From JAIVHA01 sp965367295 (lineage in GTDB: Bacteria > Pseudomonadota > Gammaproteobacteria > DSM-19610): a stretch of DNA of 64,000 nucleotides. The notes beneath the pieces are model-generated. The model worked only from the letters and a program-made list of their open reading frames with translations, was not told the origin of the DNA and searched no databases. Shown here in pieces: positions 8,685 through 16,370 of the stretch (within the stretch, counting starts at the first letter, position 1; each line of letters starts with the position of its first letter). The position numbers were made by a program, and so were the translations under genes. The stretch is from contig CBDUHN010000002.1 in NCBI GenBank assembly GCA_965367295.1, positions 96,199-160,198 of the forward strand, read 5' to 3'.

Positions 8685-9437
8685 GTGAGTGAACAGGAGC
8701 GGGTCTTTGGGCTGCACGCCGTGCGCAGCCTGCTGGAGCGTACGCCCGAACGGATCCGCCGCCTCTGGGTGCAGGACAGCCGAAGGGACGACAAGCTGCA
8801 GGCACTGGTTACGTTGGCGGAAGCCGCGGGAATCGATATCGCTCCGCGTTCACGCCATGAGCTGGACGAGCTGAGCGGGGCAGGGCGGCACCAGGGTGTG
8901 CTGGCTGAAGTGACCCATCCGGCGCCGGCGTTTAAAGAGGCGGATCTGCCGATCTTTCTGGAGACGCTCGAGGAACCCCCCTTTCTGCTGATCCTTGATG
9001 GTGTGCAGGACCCCCATAACCTGGGGGCCTGCCTGCGTACCGCGGATGCAGCCGGTGTGCACGCGGTAATTGTACCCAAGGACAAGTCCGTGGGCCTGAC
9101 CCCGGTGGTGCGCAAGGTGGCCTGCGGCGCGGCGGAGACAGTGCCGCTGGTTGCCGTCACCAACCTGGCGCGTACCCTGCGCAGTCTGCGTGATGCCGGG
9201 GTCTGGCTCTACGGGGCGGCGGGTGAGGCCACGGATACACTCTATGAAACCCGGTTCACTGGCCCGCTTGGGCTGATAATGGGTAGTGAAGGCAAGGGCT
9301 TGCGGCGTCTTACTCGAGAACATTGTGACGGCCTGTTCGGCATCCCCATGGCCGGTTCGGTGGAAAGTCTGAATGTATCGGTGGCCACCGGCATTGCCCT
9401 GTTCGAGGCGCGCCGCCAGCGGCAATCAGCCAAGTGA
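8685..9437 (+). CDS. rlmB: 23S rRNA (guanosine-2'-O-)-methyltransferase RlmB
   Basis: RlmB is a SPOUT-class (TrmH family) enzyme that 2'-O-methylates G2251 in the peptidyl-transferase loop of 23S rRNA. The 250-residue protein has the N-terminal substrate-binding domain (RVFGLHAVRSLLE) and the three SPOUT motifs: DPHNLGACLRTADAAG, LIMGSEGKGLRRL and IPMAGSVESLNVSVATGIALF. The start is GTG 8685, ten bases after the preceding stop. The rnr-rlmB-rpsF order is conserved in gammaproteobacteria. Confidence 0.96.
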   Translation: MSEQERVFGLHAVRSLLERTPERIRRLWVQDSRRDDKLQALVTLAEAAGIDIAPRSRHELDELSGAGRHQGVLAEVTHPAPAFKEADLPIFLETLEEPPFLLILDGVQDPHNLGACLRTADAAGVHAVIVPKDKSVGLTPVVRKVACGAAETVPLVAVTNLARTLRSLRDAGVWLYGAAGEATDTLYETRFTGPLGLIMGSEGKGLRRLTREHCDGLFGIPMAGSVESLNVSVATGIALFEARRQRQSAK

Positions 9438-9466
9438 TTGAATCACGGCGCCTGTTTGCGTAGAAT
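9438..9466 (+). promoter_or_regulatory. Promoter of the rpsF-priB-rpsR operon
   Basis: TTGAAT (9438-9443), a 17-base spacer and TAGAAT (9461-9466) make a strong sigma-70-type promoter starting immediately after the rlmB stop. It would start transcription near 9473 and give a leader of about 75 bases before rpsF. Confidence 0.65.
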
Positions 9467-9472
9467 GCGCGC

Positions 9473-9547
9473 CTTCGAGTGATAACCGTCACTCCTCTCC
9501 TTGCCACCCGCCCTGGGCGAGTGGCTGTTAAACCGTAGGGAGCTACA
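9473..9547 (+). promoter_or_regulatory. Structured rpsF leader, possible S6:S18 autoregulatory site
   Basis: The leader contains a hairpin at 9503-9525 (GCCAC / GTGGC, with an inner CGCC/GGCG pair) and two copies of an ACCGT-containing motif flanking it (TAACCGT and TAAACCGTA). S6:S18 leader motifs in bacteria use an exposed CCG next to a hairpin, so a feedback role is plausible. This is inference from position and a short motif only. A covariance-model search for the S6:S18 leader would decide it. Confidence 0.35.
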
Positions 9548-9958
9548 ATGCGACATTACGAAATCGTGTTCCTGGTCCACCCGGACCAGAGTGAGCAAGT
9601 GCCTGCCATGGTGGAACGCTACCGTTCCACGATCGAAGGGGCCAATGGCAAGATCCATCGTCTTGAAGACTGGGGTCGCCGCCAGTTGGCCTATCCCATC
9701 CAGAAAGTGGCCAAGGCCCATTACGTCCTGATGAACATCGAGTGCGACACCGCGACCCTGGAAGAGCTGACCAGCGCCTTCCGGTTCAACGATGCCGTGC
9801 TGCGTAACCTGGTGATTGCACGCAAAGAGGCTGTGACGGAAGTTTCCCTTCTGGCCAAGCGTGACGACAAGGACCAGGAACGCAGCAGTCGCGATGATTC
9901 GGATGATGACTCCGATAATGATAGCGACAATAGCGACGACGATGAGGATGCTGCCTAA
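9548..9958 (+). CDS. rpsF: 30S ribosomal protein S6
   Basis: S6 binds the central domain of 16S rRNA as a heterodimer with S18. The first ~100 residues are standard (MRHYEIVFLVHPDQSEQV, RRQLAYPIQKVAKAHYVLMN). The 136-residue protein ends in an unusual acidic tail of about 30 residues made of Asp, Ser and Asn (SRDDSDDDSDNDSDNSDDDE) encoded by near-repetitive GAT/GAC and AGC codons. E. coli S6 also has an acidic C-terminus, which RimK extends with glutamate. Here acidity is encoded directly. GGAG upstream of ATG 9548 supports the start. Confidence 0.97.
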   Translation: MRHYEIVFLVHPDQSEQVPAMVERYRSTIEGANGKIHRLEDWGRRQLAYPIQKVAKAHYVLMNIECDTATLEELTSAFRFNDAVLRNLVIARKEAVTEVSLLAKRDDKDQERSSRDDSDDDSDNDSDNSDDDEDAA

Positions 9959-9986
9959 GGTGGTTTCCTGTCTGGCGTAGTAAGCG

Positions 9987-10313
9987 GTGAAGCCGGAGGA
10001 GACGGTTGCGGACAATCAGCTGACGCTGACCGGAATCGTTACCCGCGCACCACAGACTCGCACCAGCCCTGCTGGCATTCCCATCAGCCGTTTCGGGCTG
10101 GAACACCAGTCCCGTCAGATGGAGGCCGGTGGGGAGCGGTTGGTACAGTGCTGGATTCGGGTGGTCGCCAGCGGCGCCGAACTGCAGACCGCAGTACAGC
10201 GTTTGCATACCGGCAACCGGGTGCGCGTCCAGGGCTTTCTGGCCCGTCGCGGACACCGGGATCCGGATACCCTGCTGGAACTGCATGCTCTGCACATTGA
10301 ATGTTTGGATTGA
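9987..10313 (+). CDS. priB: Primosomal replication protein PriB
   Basis: PriB is a dimeric OB-fold single-stranded DNA-binding protein that joins PriA and DnaT in replication restart. It normally lies between rpsF and rpsR, as here. The conserved core is visible: NQLTLTGIVTRAP, SPAGIPISRFGLEHQSRQ and VRVQGFLARRGHRDP. The start is unclear. GTG 9987 gives 108 residues but has no good ribosome-binding site in front. A strong GGAGGAG at 9995-10001 sits inside the frame, just before a GTT codon (10005) where homologues would begin. GTG is listed as the only conventional start. Confidence 0.88.
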   Translation: MKPEETVADNQLTLTGIVTRAPQTRTSPAGIPISRFGLEHQSRQMEAGGERLVQCWIRVVASGAELQTAVQRLHTGNRVRVQGFLARRGHRDPDTLLELHALHIECLD

Positions 10314-10345
10314 ATTGCAACACCACAAAATAGAGGTGGATTACC

Positions 10346-10570
10346 ATGGCTCGTTTTTTCCGTCGCCGTAAATTCTGTCGCTTCACCGCCGAAGGCGTGA
10401 AGGAAATCGATTACAAAGATATTGCAACACTGAAAAACTACGTCAGTGAAACCGGCAAGATCGTACCCAGCCGTATCACGGGTACCAAGGCCAGGTACCA
10501 GCGTCAGCTGTCGACCGCCATCAAGCGCGCTCGTTTTCTGGCACTGCTGCCATACACCGATTCCCACTAG
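10346..10570 (+). CDS. rpsR: 30S ribosomal protein S18
   Basis: The 74-residue product matches the usual length. It begins MARFFRRRKFCRF and has the conserved centre IDYKDIATLKNYVSETGKIVPSRITG with C-terminal QRQLSTAIKRARFLALLPYTD. It binds the 16S rRNA platform with S6. GAGGTGG upstream of ATG 10346 is the ribosome-binding site. It follows priB after 32 bases in the rpsF-priB-rpsR operon. Confidence 0.99.
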   Translation: MARFFRRRKFCRFTAEGVKEIDYKDIATLKNYVSETGKIVPSRITGTKARYQRQLSTAIKRARFLALLPYTDSH

Positions 10571-10663
10571 GAGTCGTCGACCGGCCCGCAGGCCCATGAT
10601 TGGGCACAGCATGGGCCCGGGCGGCATGGTCGTCGGCAGGGCCGGGCCGGTTTGAGGTAAACC

Positions 10664-11590
10664 ATGCGCGCATTGGCAAACTTCATCATGCGGGGGCGCC
10701 TGCCGGCCATGCTGGTGGCGGCCACCAGCTCGGTGCTGAGCCTGCTGCTGCCACCGGTTACTGCGGTACTGGCCTATGTGGGCGCGGGTGCACTGATGCT
10801 GGTGACCCTGCGCCGTGGTGTTGCCGAAGGGGCCTTGGTGCTGGTCGGAGCATTACTGGCCACGGGACTGTTTGGCTACCTCAGCCTGGGTCAGGCGCAG
10901 CCGGTGGTCATTGCCACGTTGATTCTCTGGCTGCCGGCCTGGCTGGTGGCTGGCGTGCTGCGCATCAGCCGGTCGCTGCCATGGGCGGTACTGGCTGCCA
11001 CCGGCTTTGGTCTGGTGGCCGTGCTGCTGGTGTATGCCTGGGTGGATGATCCGGCGGCCAGTTGGCGAGGACTGCTGGAGCCGCTGGCGCAAGAGGCGCT
11101 ACGGCACCAGGAACTGGGCATGCAGCCGGACCAGGTGCAGCAGCTATTGCAGCAGGCCTCGAGCATGATGACGGGTACGGTGGCGGCGGCACTGGTGCTG
11201 GGATTGCTGCTCAGCCTGATGTTGGCGCGAGGTTGGCAGGCATTGCTGTATAACCCGGGCGGATTTCGCACCGAGTTCCAGCAGCTGGCATTGCCCGGGT
11301 GGTTCAGTGCCATCACCCTTGCCGGTCTGCTGCTGGCGCGTTTTACCAGTGGCACGATGGCGGCAGTGGTGCTGCAGATGGGGCTGGTGGTGCTGGTACC
11401 CCTGTTGTTTGTGGGTACGGCGGTGGTCCACGGTATCGCGGTGAAGCGGCGGCTCAGGCCCTGGTGGCTGATCAGCTTTTACGTGCTGCTGTTTGTACTG
11501 CCCGAGGTCGTGGTGCTGGTGGTGGTGATTGGCGTGTTGGATGGCTGGTTCCGGTTTCGTGATCGAGTACCGGAGATTGCAAAGTCTTAA
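10664..11590 (+). CDS. DUF2232 integral membrane protein
   Basis: This 308-residue polytopic protein has about eight hydrophobic segments and few charged residues, for example LVAATSSVLSLLLPPVTAVL, ALVLVGALLATGLFGYLSL and a C-terminal YVLLFVLPEVVVLVVVIGVL. It fits DUF2232, which is regularly encoded between rpsR and rplI. The fold recalls ECF-type transporter S components, but the function is unknown. GAGGTAAACC precedes ATG 10664. No nucleotide-binding or catalytic motif is visible. Confidence 0.85.
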   Translation: MRALANFIMRGRLPAMLVAATSSVLSLLLPPVTAVLAYVGAGALMLVTLRRGVAEGALVLVGALLATGLFGYLSLGQAQPVVIATLILWLPAWLVAGVLRISRSLPWAVLAATGFGLVAVLLVYAWVDDPAASWRGLLEPLAQEALRHQELGMQPDQVQQLLQQASSMMTGTVAAALVLGLLLSLMLARGWQALLYNPGGFRTEFQQLALPGWFSAITLAGLLLARFTSGTMAAVVLQMGLVVLVPLLFVGTAVVHGIAVKRRLRPWWLISFYVLLFVLPEVVVLVVVIGVLDGWFRFRDRVPEIAKS

Positions 11591-11660
11591 TGTTGAACAG
11601 GCCGGACAGGGTTCGGCAAAACAGATACCCGGAACAGACCGGGGTAATGGGGTAACGACG

Positions 11661-12107
11661 ATGGAAGTAATTCTGCTGCAAAAGGTTGAAAACCTGGGTG
11701 CTCTGGGCGACAAGGTGAATGTGAAGTCCGGCTATGGCCGCAACTTCCTGATTCCTTCCGGTAAGGCGACCGCCGCCACCGAGGAAAACATCAAGGCCTT
11801 TGAAGAGCGTCGCGCCGAGCTGGAAAAAACGGCTGCCGATGCGCTGGCTGCCGCCACCGCGCGCGGCGAAAAACTGGATGGCATGACGGTTACCGTCAAC
11901 TCCAAGGCCGGTGATGAAGGCAAATTGTTCGGCTCCGTGGGTACCGGTGATATCGCCCAGGCCATCACGGATGCCGGCGCGCCGGTGGAACGCCATGAGA
12001 TCCGGATGCCAGAAGGTGCGTTCCGTATGGTAGGGGAGTACGAAGTGCAGGTGCACCTGCACAGCGATGTCAACGCCACCGTGAACGTGGTGGTGGTGGC
12101 CGAGTAA
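11661..12107 (+). CDS. rplI: 50S ribosomal protein L9
   Basis: L9 is a two-domain 23S rRNA-binding protein joined by a long helix. The product from ATG 11661 is 148 residues, the standard size, beginning MEVILLQKVENLGALGDKV with the N-terminal GYGRNFLIPSGKA signature. The linker helix is residues ~40-75, and the C-terminal domain has DEGKLFGSVGTGDIA. A longer in-frame extension upstream is rejected because homologues start at MEVILL. It follows the DUF2232 gene after 70 bases. Confidence 0.98.
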   Translation: MEVILLQKVENLGALGDKVNVKSGYGRNFLIPSGKATAATEENIKAFEERRAELEKTAADALAAATARGEKLDGMTVTVNSKAGDEGKLFGSVGTGDIAQAITDAGAPVERHEIRMPEGAFRMVGEYEVQVHLHSDVNATVNVVVVAE

Positions 12108-12115
12108 GGCTGCCC

Positions 12116-12138
12116 GCACCGCCCGTTCCGGGCGGTGC
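12116..12138 (+). terminator. Hairpin after rplI
   Basis: A 9-bp perfect stem (GCACCGCCC / GGGCGGTGC) with a GTTCC loop lies 9 bases after the rplI stop. No T-run follows, so it may act as a weak terminator or 3'-end stabiliser. Confidence 0.5.
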
Positions 12139-12166
12139 AACCAAGTGCATGTCTCCTCCACCCTCG

Positions 12167-12204
12167 CACCCGATGCCATGGCATCGGGTGTGTTCGTTGT
12201 TTTT
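12167..12204 (+). terminator. Palindrome with T-rich tail upstream of dnaB
   Basis: A 24-bp perfect palindrome (12167-12190, half-site CACCCGATGCCA) is followed by a T-rich stretch (TGTTCGTTGTTTTT). Folded as CCCGATG / CATCGGG with a CCATGG loop, it is a plausible intrinsic terminator for the rpsF-rplI operon. As a DNA palindrome it could also be a dimeric-protein binding site. Confidence 0.55.
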
Positions 12205-12217
12205 GCCGAGTCAAGCC

Positions 12218-12247
12218 TTGATGACAGGGTGAAGGGCTTAGTATGCT
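12218..12247 (+). promoter_or_regulatory. Candidate dnaB promoter
   Basis: TTGATG (12218-12223), an 18-base spacer and TATGCT (12242-12247) lie between the palindrome and dnaB. They would give a leader of about 100 bases. The spacing is slightly long. Confidence 0.4.
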
Positions 12248-12352
12248 CCAGACTTGGGTTATCCAGCGGTGCCAGTAAACAGGGCCGCGGGAATTTCACA
12301 CCCGTAATCCCCATCCAGCGCGCTGCCGCGCGCCATGCCACTCGGGAGTGTT

Positions 12353-13753
12353 ATGCCGGAATCGATACAGGCCGCCGCGGCCCTTGATCTGAATACCGAA
12401 GCACTGAAGGTGCCACCGCATTCCATCCAGGCGGAGCAATCGGTGCTGGGCGGCCTGATGCTGGAAAACAGCGCCTGGGATGAAGTGGGGGACCGGGTTT
12501 CCGATGGAGACTTTTATCGTCGCGACCACAGGCTGATTTTCGAGGCCATCCGTTCCCTGGTGGACCAGGGCAGCCCCTACGACGTGATTACGCTGTCGGA
12601 ATGGCTCGGCAAGCAGGATCAGCTGGACAACGCCGGTGGCCTGGCCTACCTCGGCACCCTGGCGAAAAATACCCCCAGCGCCGCCAATATCCGTGCCTAT
12701 GCGGACATCGTGCGTGAGTACTCGGTGTTACGCCAACTGATTGGTGTCGGCACCAATATCGCCAATGTCGGCTATTTCCCCGAGGGGCGCAATTCCAAGC
12801 AGCTGCTGGATTTTGCCGAGCAGCAGGTGTTCCGCATCGCCGAGCAGGGTAACCGTGGCCGCAGTGGCTTCGTGCGCATCAAGGACCTGCTCACCACGGC
12901 GGTGGACAAGATCGACGAGCTGTTCCACCGCGACAATCCCATCACCGGGGTGCCCACCGGTTTCACCGACTTCGATGAAATGACCGCCGGACTACAGGCT
13001 TCGGATCTGGTGATCGTGGCTGGTCGCCCCTCCATGGGCAAAACCACCTACGCCATGAACATTGCCGAGAACGCGGCCATCAAGGAAAAGATCCCTACCG
13101 CCGTGTTCAGTATGGAAATGCCCGGCGAACAGCTCGCCATGCGCCTGATGTCCTCGCTGGGGCATATCGATCAGCACAAGGTGCGTACCGGCAAGCTGGA
13201 GGATGACGACTGGCCGCGGCTTACCTCCGCGGTGAGCATCCTCGCCGAGGCACCGCTGTTCATCGATGACACACCGGCCCTGAATCCCACCGAACTGCGT
13301 GCGCGCGCACGGCGCCTGAAGCGCGAGCACGGTCTTGGCCTGATCGTCATCGACTACCTGCAGCTGATGCAGGGTAGTGGTAACGGTGGCGATAATCGCA
13401 CCGCCGAGATATCGGAGATCTCCCGTGGCCTGAAGGCGCTGGCGAAGGAACTGAACTGCCCGGTGGTCGCCCTGTCACAGCTCAACCGCAGTCTGGAGCA
13501 GCGTCCCAACAAGCGCCCGGTAATGTCCGACCTGCGTGAATCCGGCGCCATCGAGCAGGATGCTGACGTCATCGTGTTCATCTATCGCGATGAGGTCTAC
13601 AACAACGAAAGCCCTGACAAGGGCACTGCGGAAATCATTATCGGCAAACAGCGTAATGGCCCCATCGGTACGGTGCGGCTCACCTTCCTGGGCCAGTACA
13701 CACGTTTCGAGAACTTTGCACCGGACATCTACAGCGACGAGGGGTATCTATGA
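12353..13753 (+). CDS. dnaB: Replicative DNA helicase DnaB
   Basis: DnaB is the hexameric 5'-3' helicase of the replication fork. The 466-residue protein has an N-terminal primase-interacting domain (HSIQAEQSVLGGLML), a linker and a RecA-like motor with Walker A GRPSMGKTT, Walker B LIVIDYLQLMQ and the arginine-finger region. ATG 12353 is preferred over ATG 12335 because CGGGAG lies about seven bases upstream. The stop overlaps alr (ATGA at 13750-13753). dnaB-alr is a common gammaproteobacterial pair. No intein is present. Confidence 0.98.
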   Translation: MPESIQAAAALDLNTEALKVPPHSIQAEQSVLGGLMLENSAWDEVGDRVSDGDFYRRDHRLIFEAIRSLVDQGSPYDVITLSEWLGKQDQLDNAGGLAYLGTLAKNTPSAANIRAYADIVREYSVLRQLIGVGTNIANVGYFPEGRNSKQLLDFAEQQVFRIAEQGNRGRSGFVRIKDLLTTAVDKIDELFHRDNPITGVPTGFTDFDEMTAGLQASDLVIVAGRPSMGKTTYAMNIAENAAIKEKIPTAVFSMEMPGEQLAMRLMSSLGHIDQHKVRTGKLEDDDWPRLTSAVSILAEAPLFIDDTPALNPTELRARARRLKREHGLGLIVIDYLQLMQGSGNGGDNRTAEISEISRGLKALAKELNCPVVALSQLNRSLEQRPNKRPVMSDLRESGAIEQDADVIVFIYRDEVYNNESPDKGTAEIIIGKQRNGPIGTVRLTFLGQYTRFENFAPDIYSDEGYL

Positions 13754-14823
13754 CGCGTCCTGTGCGGGCGCGCATCGACCTGTCGGCCCTGCAACACAAT
13801 CTTGAGCGGGTCCGTACGGTTGCCCCCGACAGTCATATTATGGCAGTAGTGAAGGCCAACGGTTATGGCCATGGACTGGTGCCTGTGGCCGAGGCGCTGC
13901 AGGACGCCGATGGTTTTGCCGTGGCGCGCCTGGAGGAGGCGCTGGTGTTGCGCAAGGCGGGCATACGCAAGCCGGTCATGCTGCTGGAAGGTTTTATGGA
14001 CGAGGCAGAGCTGGAAGAGGCGGACTGCCAGAAACTGGAGGTTGCCCTGCACAGTGAGTTGCAGGTCGAGCGTCTCGAAGCCGCTTGCCTGGAACACCCG
14101 TTGCGGGTCTGGGTGAAGCTGGATACCGGCATGCATCGCCTGGGATTTCCCCCCGATCAGTTCGAAGACACCTGTCGACGTCTGGAGGCTTTGCCCTTTG
14201 TGCAGCAGCCACTGGGGTATCTTTCCCACCTGGCCTGTGCCGATGAGCGGGACAAGCCCGCCACGGAACTTCAGCGCGACCGGTTTGAACGGACCGTGGC
14301 AAACCGGTCCGGTGAGCGTTCGCTGGCCAATTCCGCCGGCATCCTCGGCTGGCCGAACACGCAGTACGACTGGGTGCGCCCGGGTATCATGCTGTATGGC
14401 GTTTCCCCCTTTGGGGATTGTGTTGGTGCCGACCATGGTCTTCGACCGGTGATGACCCTGGAGAGCCGGCTGATTGCCGTTACCTCGTTGCGCAAGGGGG
14501 ATGCCATCGGCTATGGCGGCAGCTGGACATGTCCCGAGGATATGCGCGTGGGCGTTGCGGCCATCGGTTATGGCGATGGTTATCCCCGTCATGCAGCAGC
14601 GGGAACCCCGGTACTGGTCAAAGGGCGGCGGGTATCACTGGTGGGGCGGGTATCGATGGACATGATTACCCTGGATCTGCGTGGCCACGACGAGGTGCGG
14701 GAAGGGGATCCCGTGGTGCTCTGGGGAGAGGGGCTGCCGGTCGAGGAAGTTGCCGCCGCCGCGGATACCATTGGCTATGAATTGCTGACCGGTATCACCG
14801 GACGCGTGCAAATGGCGTATTAG
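13750..14823 (+). CDS. alr: Alanine racemase
   Basis: Alr is a PLP enzyme that makes D-alanine for peptidoglycan. The 357 residues show the PLP-lysine motif AVVKANGYGHG (Lys35), the fold-III barrel, and the C-terminal domain with catalytic tyrosine region AIGYGGSWTCPEDM and substrate-contacting VSMDMITLDL. It is translationally coupled to dnaB by a four-base overlap. Length and motifs are complete. Confidence 0.97.
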   Translation: MTRPVRARIDLSALQHNLERVRTVAPDSHIMAVVKANGYGHGLVPVAEALQDADGFAVARLEEALVLRKAGIRKPVMLLEGFMDEAELEEADCQKLEVALHSELQVERLEAACLEHPLRVWVKLDTGMHRLGFPPDQFEDTCRRLEALPFVQQPLGYLSHLACADERDKPATELQRDRFERTVANRSGERSLANSAGILGWPNTQYDWVRPGIMLYGVSPFGDCVGADHGLRPVMTLESRLIAVTSLRKGDAIGYGGSWTCPEDMRVGVAAIGYGDGYPRHAAAGTPVLVKGRRVSLVGRVSMDMITLDLRGHDEVREGDPVVLWGEGLPVEEVAAAADTIGYELLTGITGRVQMAY

Positions 14824-14904
14824 ACGCTATTCACACCAGGATTCCGTACAGTTCCACGATTATATCGATGGCCGTACAGGCCTGCTCATTGGACACAGAA
14901 GCCC

Positions 14905-16272
14905 GTGGCAAAGACAAAAATCCTCTACACCTGTAGTGAATGCGGTTGCCAGAGCCCGAAATGGAATGGGCAGTGCGGTGATTGCGGGGCCTGGAATACC
15001 CTGGTGGAGACCGCGGCAGTTGCCCCGGCCACAGGCAAGTCGGCACGTTTTGTGAGCTATGCCGGTGAGCAGGCGGGCAAGGTGCAGGAGCTGGCGCAGG
15101 TGCGACCGGGAACGGAAAGCCGCACTCCGGTCGGCTTCGGTGAACTGGATCGGGTACTGGGTGGTGGCCTGGTGGCCGGTTCGGTGATCCTTATCGGCGG
15201 TGATCCGGGTATCGGCAAATCGACCCTGTTGTTGCAGGCGCTGGCGGGGTTTGCGCAGCAGCTCTCCACCCTCTACGTCACCGGCGAGGAATCACCGGAA
15301 CAGGTGTCGTTGCGCGCCCAGCGCCTGGGTCTGTCCGGTGAGGGTGTACGCCTGCTGGCGGAGACCTCGGTGGAACGCATCCTGGAGACGGCTCACCGCG
15401 AGCGGCCGCAGGTGATGGTGGTGGATTCCATTCAGACGGCGTATACGGAGGTATTGCAGTCGGCACCGGGTTCCGTGGCCCAGGTGCGTGAGAGTGCAGC
15501 CCAGCTGGTACGGTATGCCAAGCAGACGGGTACCGCCCTGTTCCTGGTCGGGCATGTCACCAAGGAAGGTACCCTGGCCGGCCCCCGTGTACTGGAGCAC
15601 ATGGTCGACACGGTGTTGTATTTCGAGGGCGATGCCGGCGGTCGTTACCGGGTGGTGCGGGCCATCAAGAATCGTTTTGGTGCGGTCAATGAACTGGGTG
15701 TATTCGCCATGACCGACCGGGGTTTGAAAGAAGTCAGCAATCCGTCCGCGATCTTTCTGTCACGCCACGAGGAGCCGGTGTCCGGCAGTGTGATCATGGT
15801 GACCATGGAAGGCACGCGGCCCATGCTGGTGGAGGTGCAGGCGCTGGTGGATGGGAGCCAGTTGGCCAATCCACGTCGCGTCACCCTGGGGTTGGAACAG
15901 AACCGCCTGTCCATGCTGCTGGCAGTGCAGCATCGTCATGGCGGCATTGCCATGGGGGATCAGGATGTGTTCGTGAACCTGGTCGGCGGGGTGCGGGTGA
16001 GTGAAACTGCGGCGGACCTGGCGGTGCTGCTGGCGGTACTGTCGAGTTTTCGTAACCGCCCGCTGGATACGGATCTGATCGCCTTTGGCGAGGTGGGGCT
16101 GGCAGGCGAAATCCGGCCGGTACCCAATGGCCAGGATCGTCTGCGGGAAGCGGCCAAGCATGGCTTTAAACGCGCCATCATTCCTGCCGCCAATGCGCCG
16201 AAGAGCGGCAAACTGGATGGTATGGAAGTAGTGGCCGCACGGCGCCTGTCGGATGTACTGGACCTGGTCTGA
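14905..16272 (+). CDS. radA: DNA repair protein RadA
   Basis: RadA is a DnaB-like/RecA-fold ATPase that drives branch migration of recombination intermediates. The 455-residue protein has an N-terminal Cys4 zinc finger (CSECGCQSPKWNGQCGDCGAW), Walker A GGDPGIGKST, the RadA-specific KNRFG motif (IKNRFGAVNELG) and a C-terminal Lon-protease-like domain. The start is GTG 14905, eighty-one bases after alr. The order alr-radA fits gammaproteobacteria. Confidence 0.97.
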   Translation: MAKTKILYTCSECGCQSPKWNGQCGDCGAWNTLVETAAVAPATGKSARFVSYAGEQAGKVQELAQVRPGTESRTPVGFGELDRVLGGGLVAGSVILIGGDPGIGKSTLLLQALAGFAQQLSTLYVTGEESPEQVSLRAQRLGLSGEGVRLLAETSVERILETAHRERPQVMVVDSIQTAYTEVLQSAPGSVAQVRESAAQLVRYAKQTGTALFLVGHVTKEGTLAGPRVLEHMVDTVLYFEGDAGGRYRVVRAIKNRFGAVNELGVFAMTDRGLKEVSNPSAIFLSRHEEPVSGSVIMVTMEGTRPMLVEVQALVDGSQLANPRRVTLGLEQNRLSMLLAVQHRHGGIAMGDQDVFVNLVGGVRVSETAADLAVLLAVLSSFRNRPLDTDLIAFGEVGLAGEIRPVPNGQDRLREAAKHGFKRAIIPAANAPKSGKLDGMEVVAARRLSDVLDLV

Positions 16273-16327
16273 GTCGCCAGGTCCGAATGATTTTGGATCT
16301 GGCAACGTCGGTTCACGGTGCCTGTAG

Positions 16328-16345
16328 GTCCGAATTTATTCGGAC
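16328..16345. repeat. Small inverted repeat between convergent radA and FHA-PilZ gene
   Basis: GTCCGAAT-TT-ATTCGGAC forms an 8-bp stem in the gap between two convergent genes. GTCCGAAT also occurs once more at about 16279. It may be a weak shared terminator, but there is no long T-run. Confidence 0.4.
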
Positions 16346-16370
16346 AATATTCCCGCGGGTGGCAGGTCCC

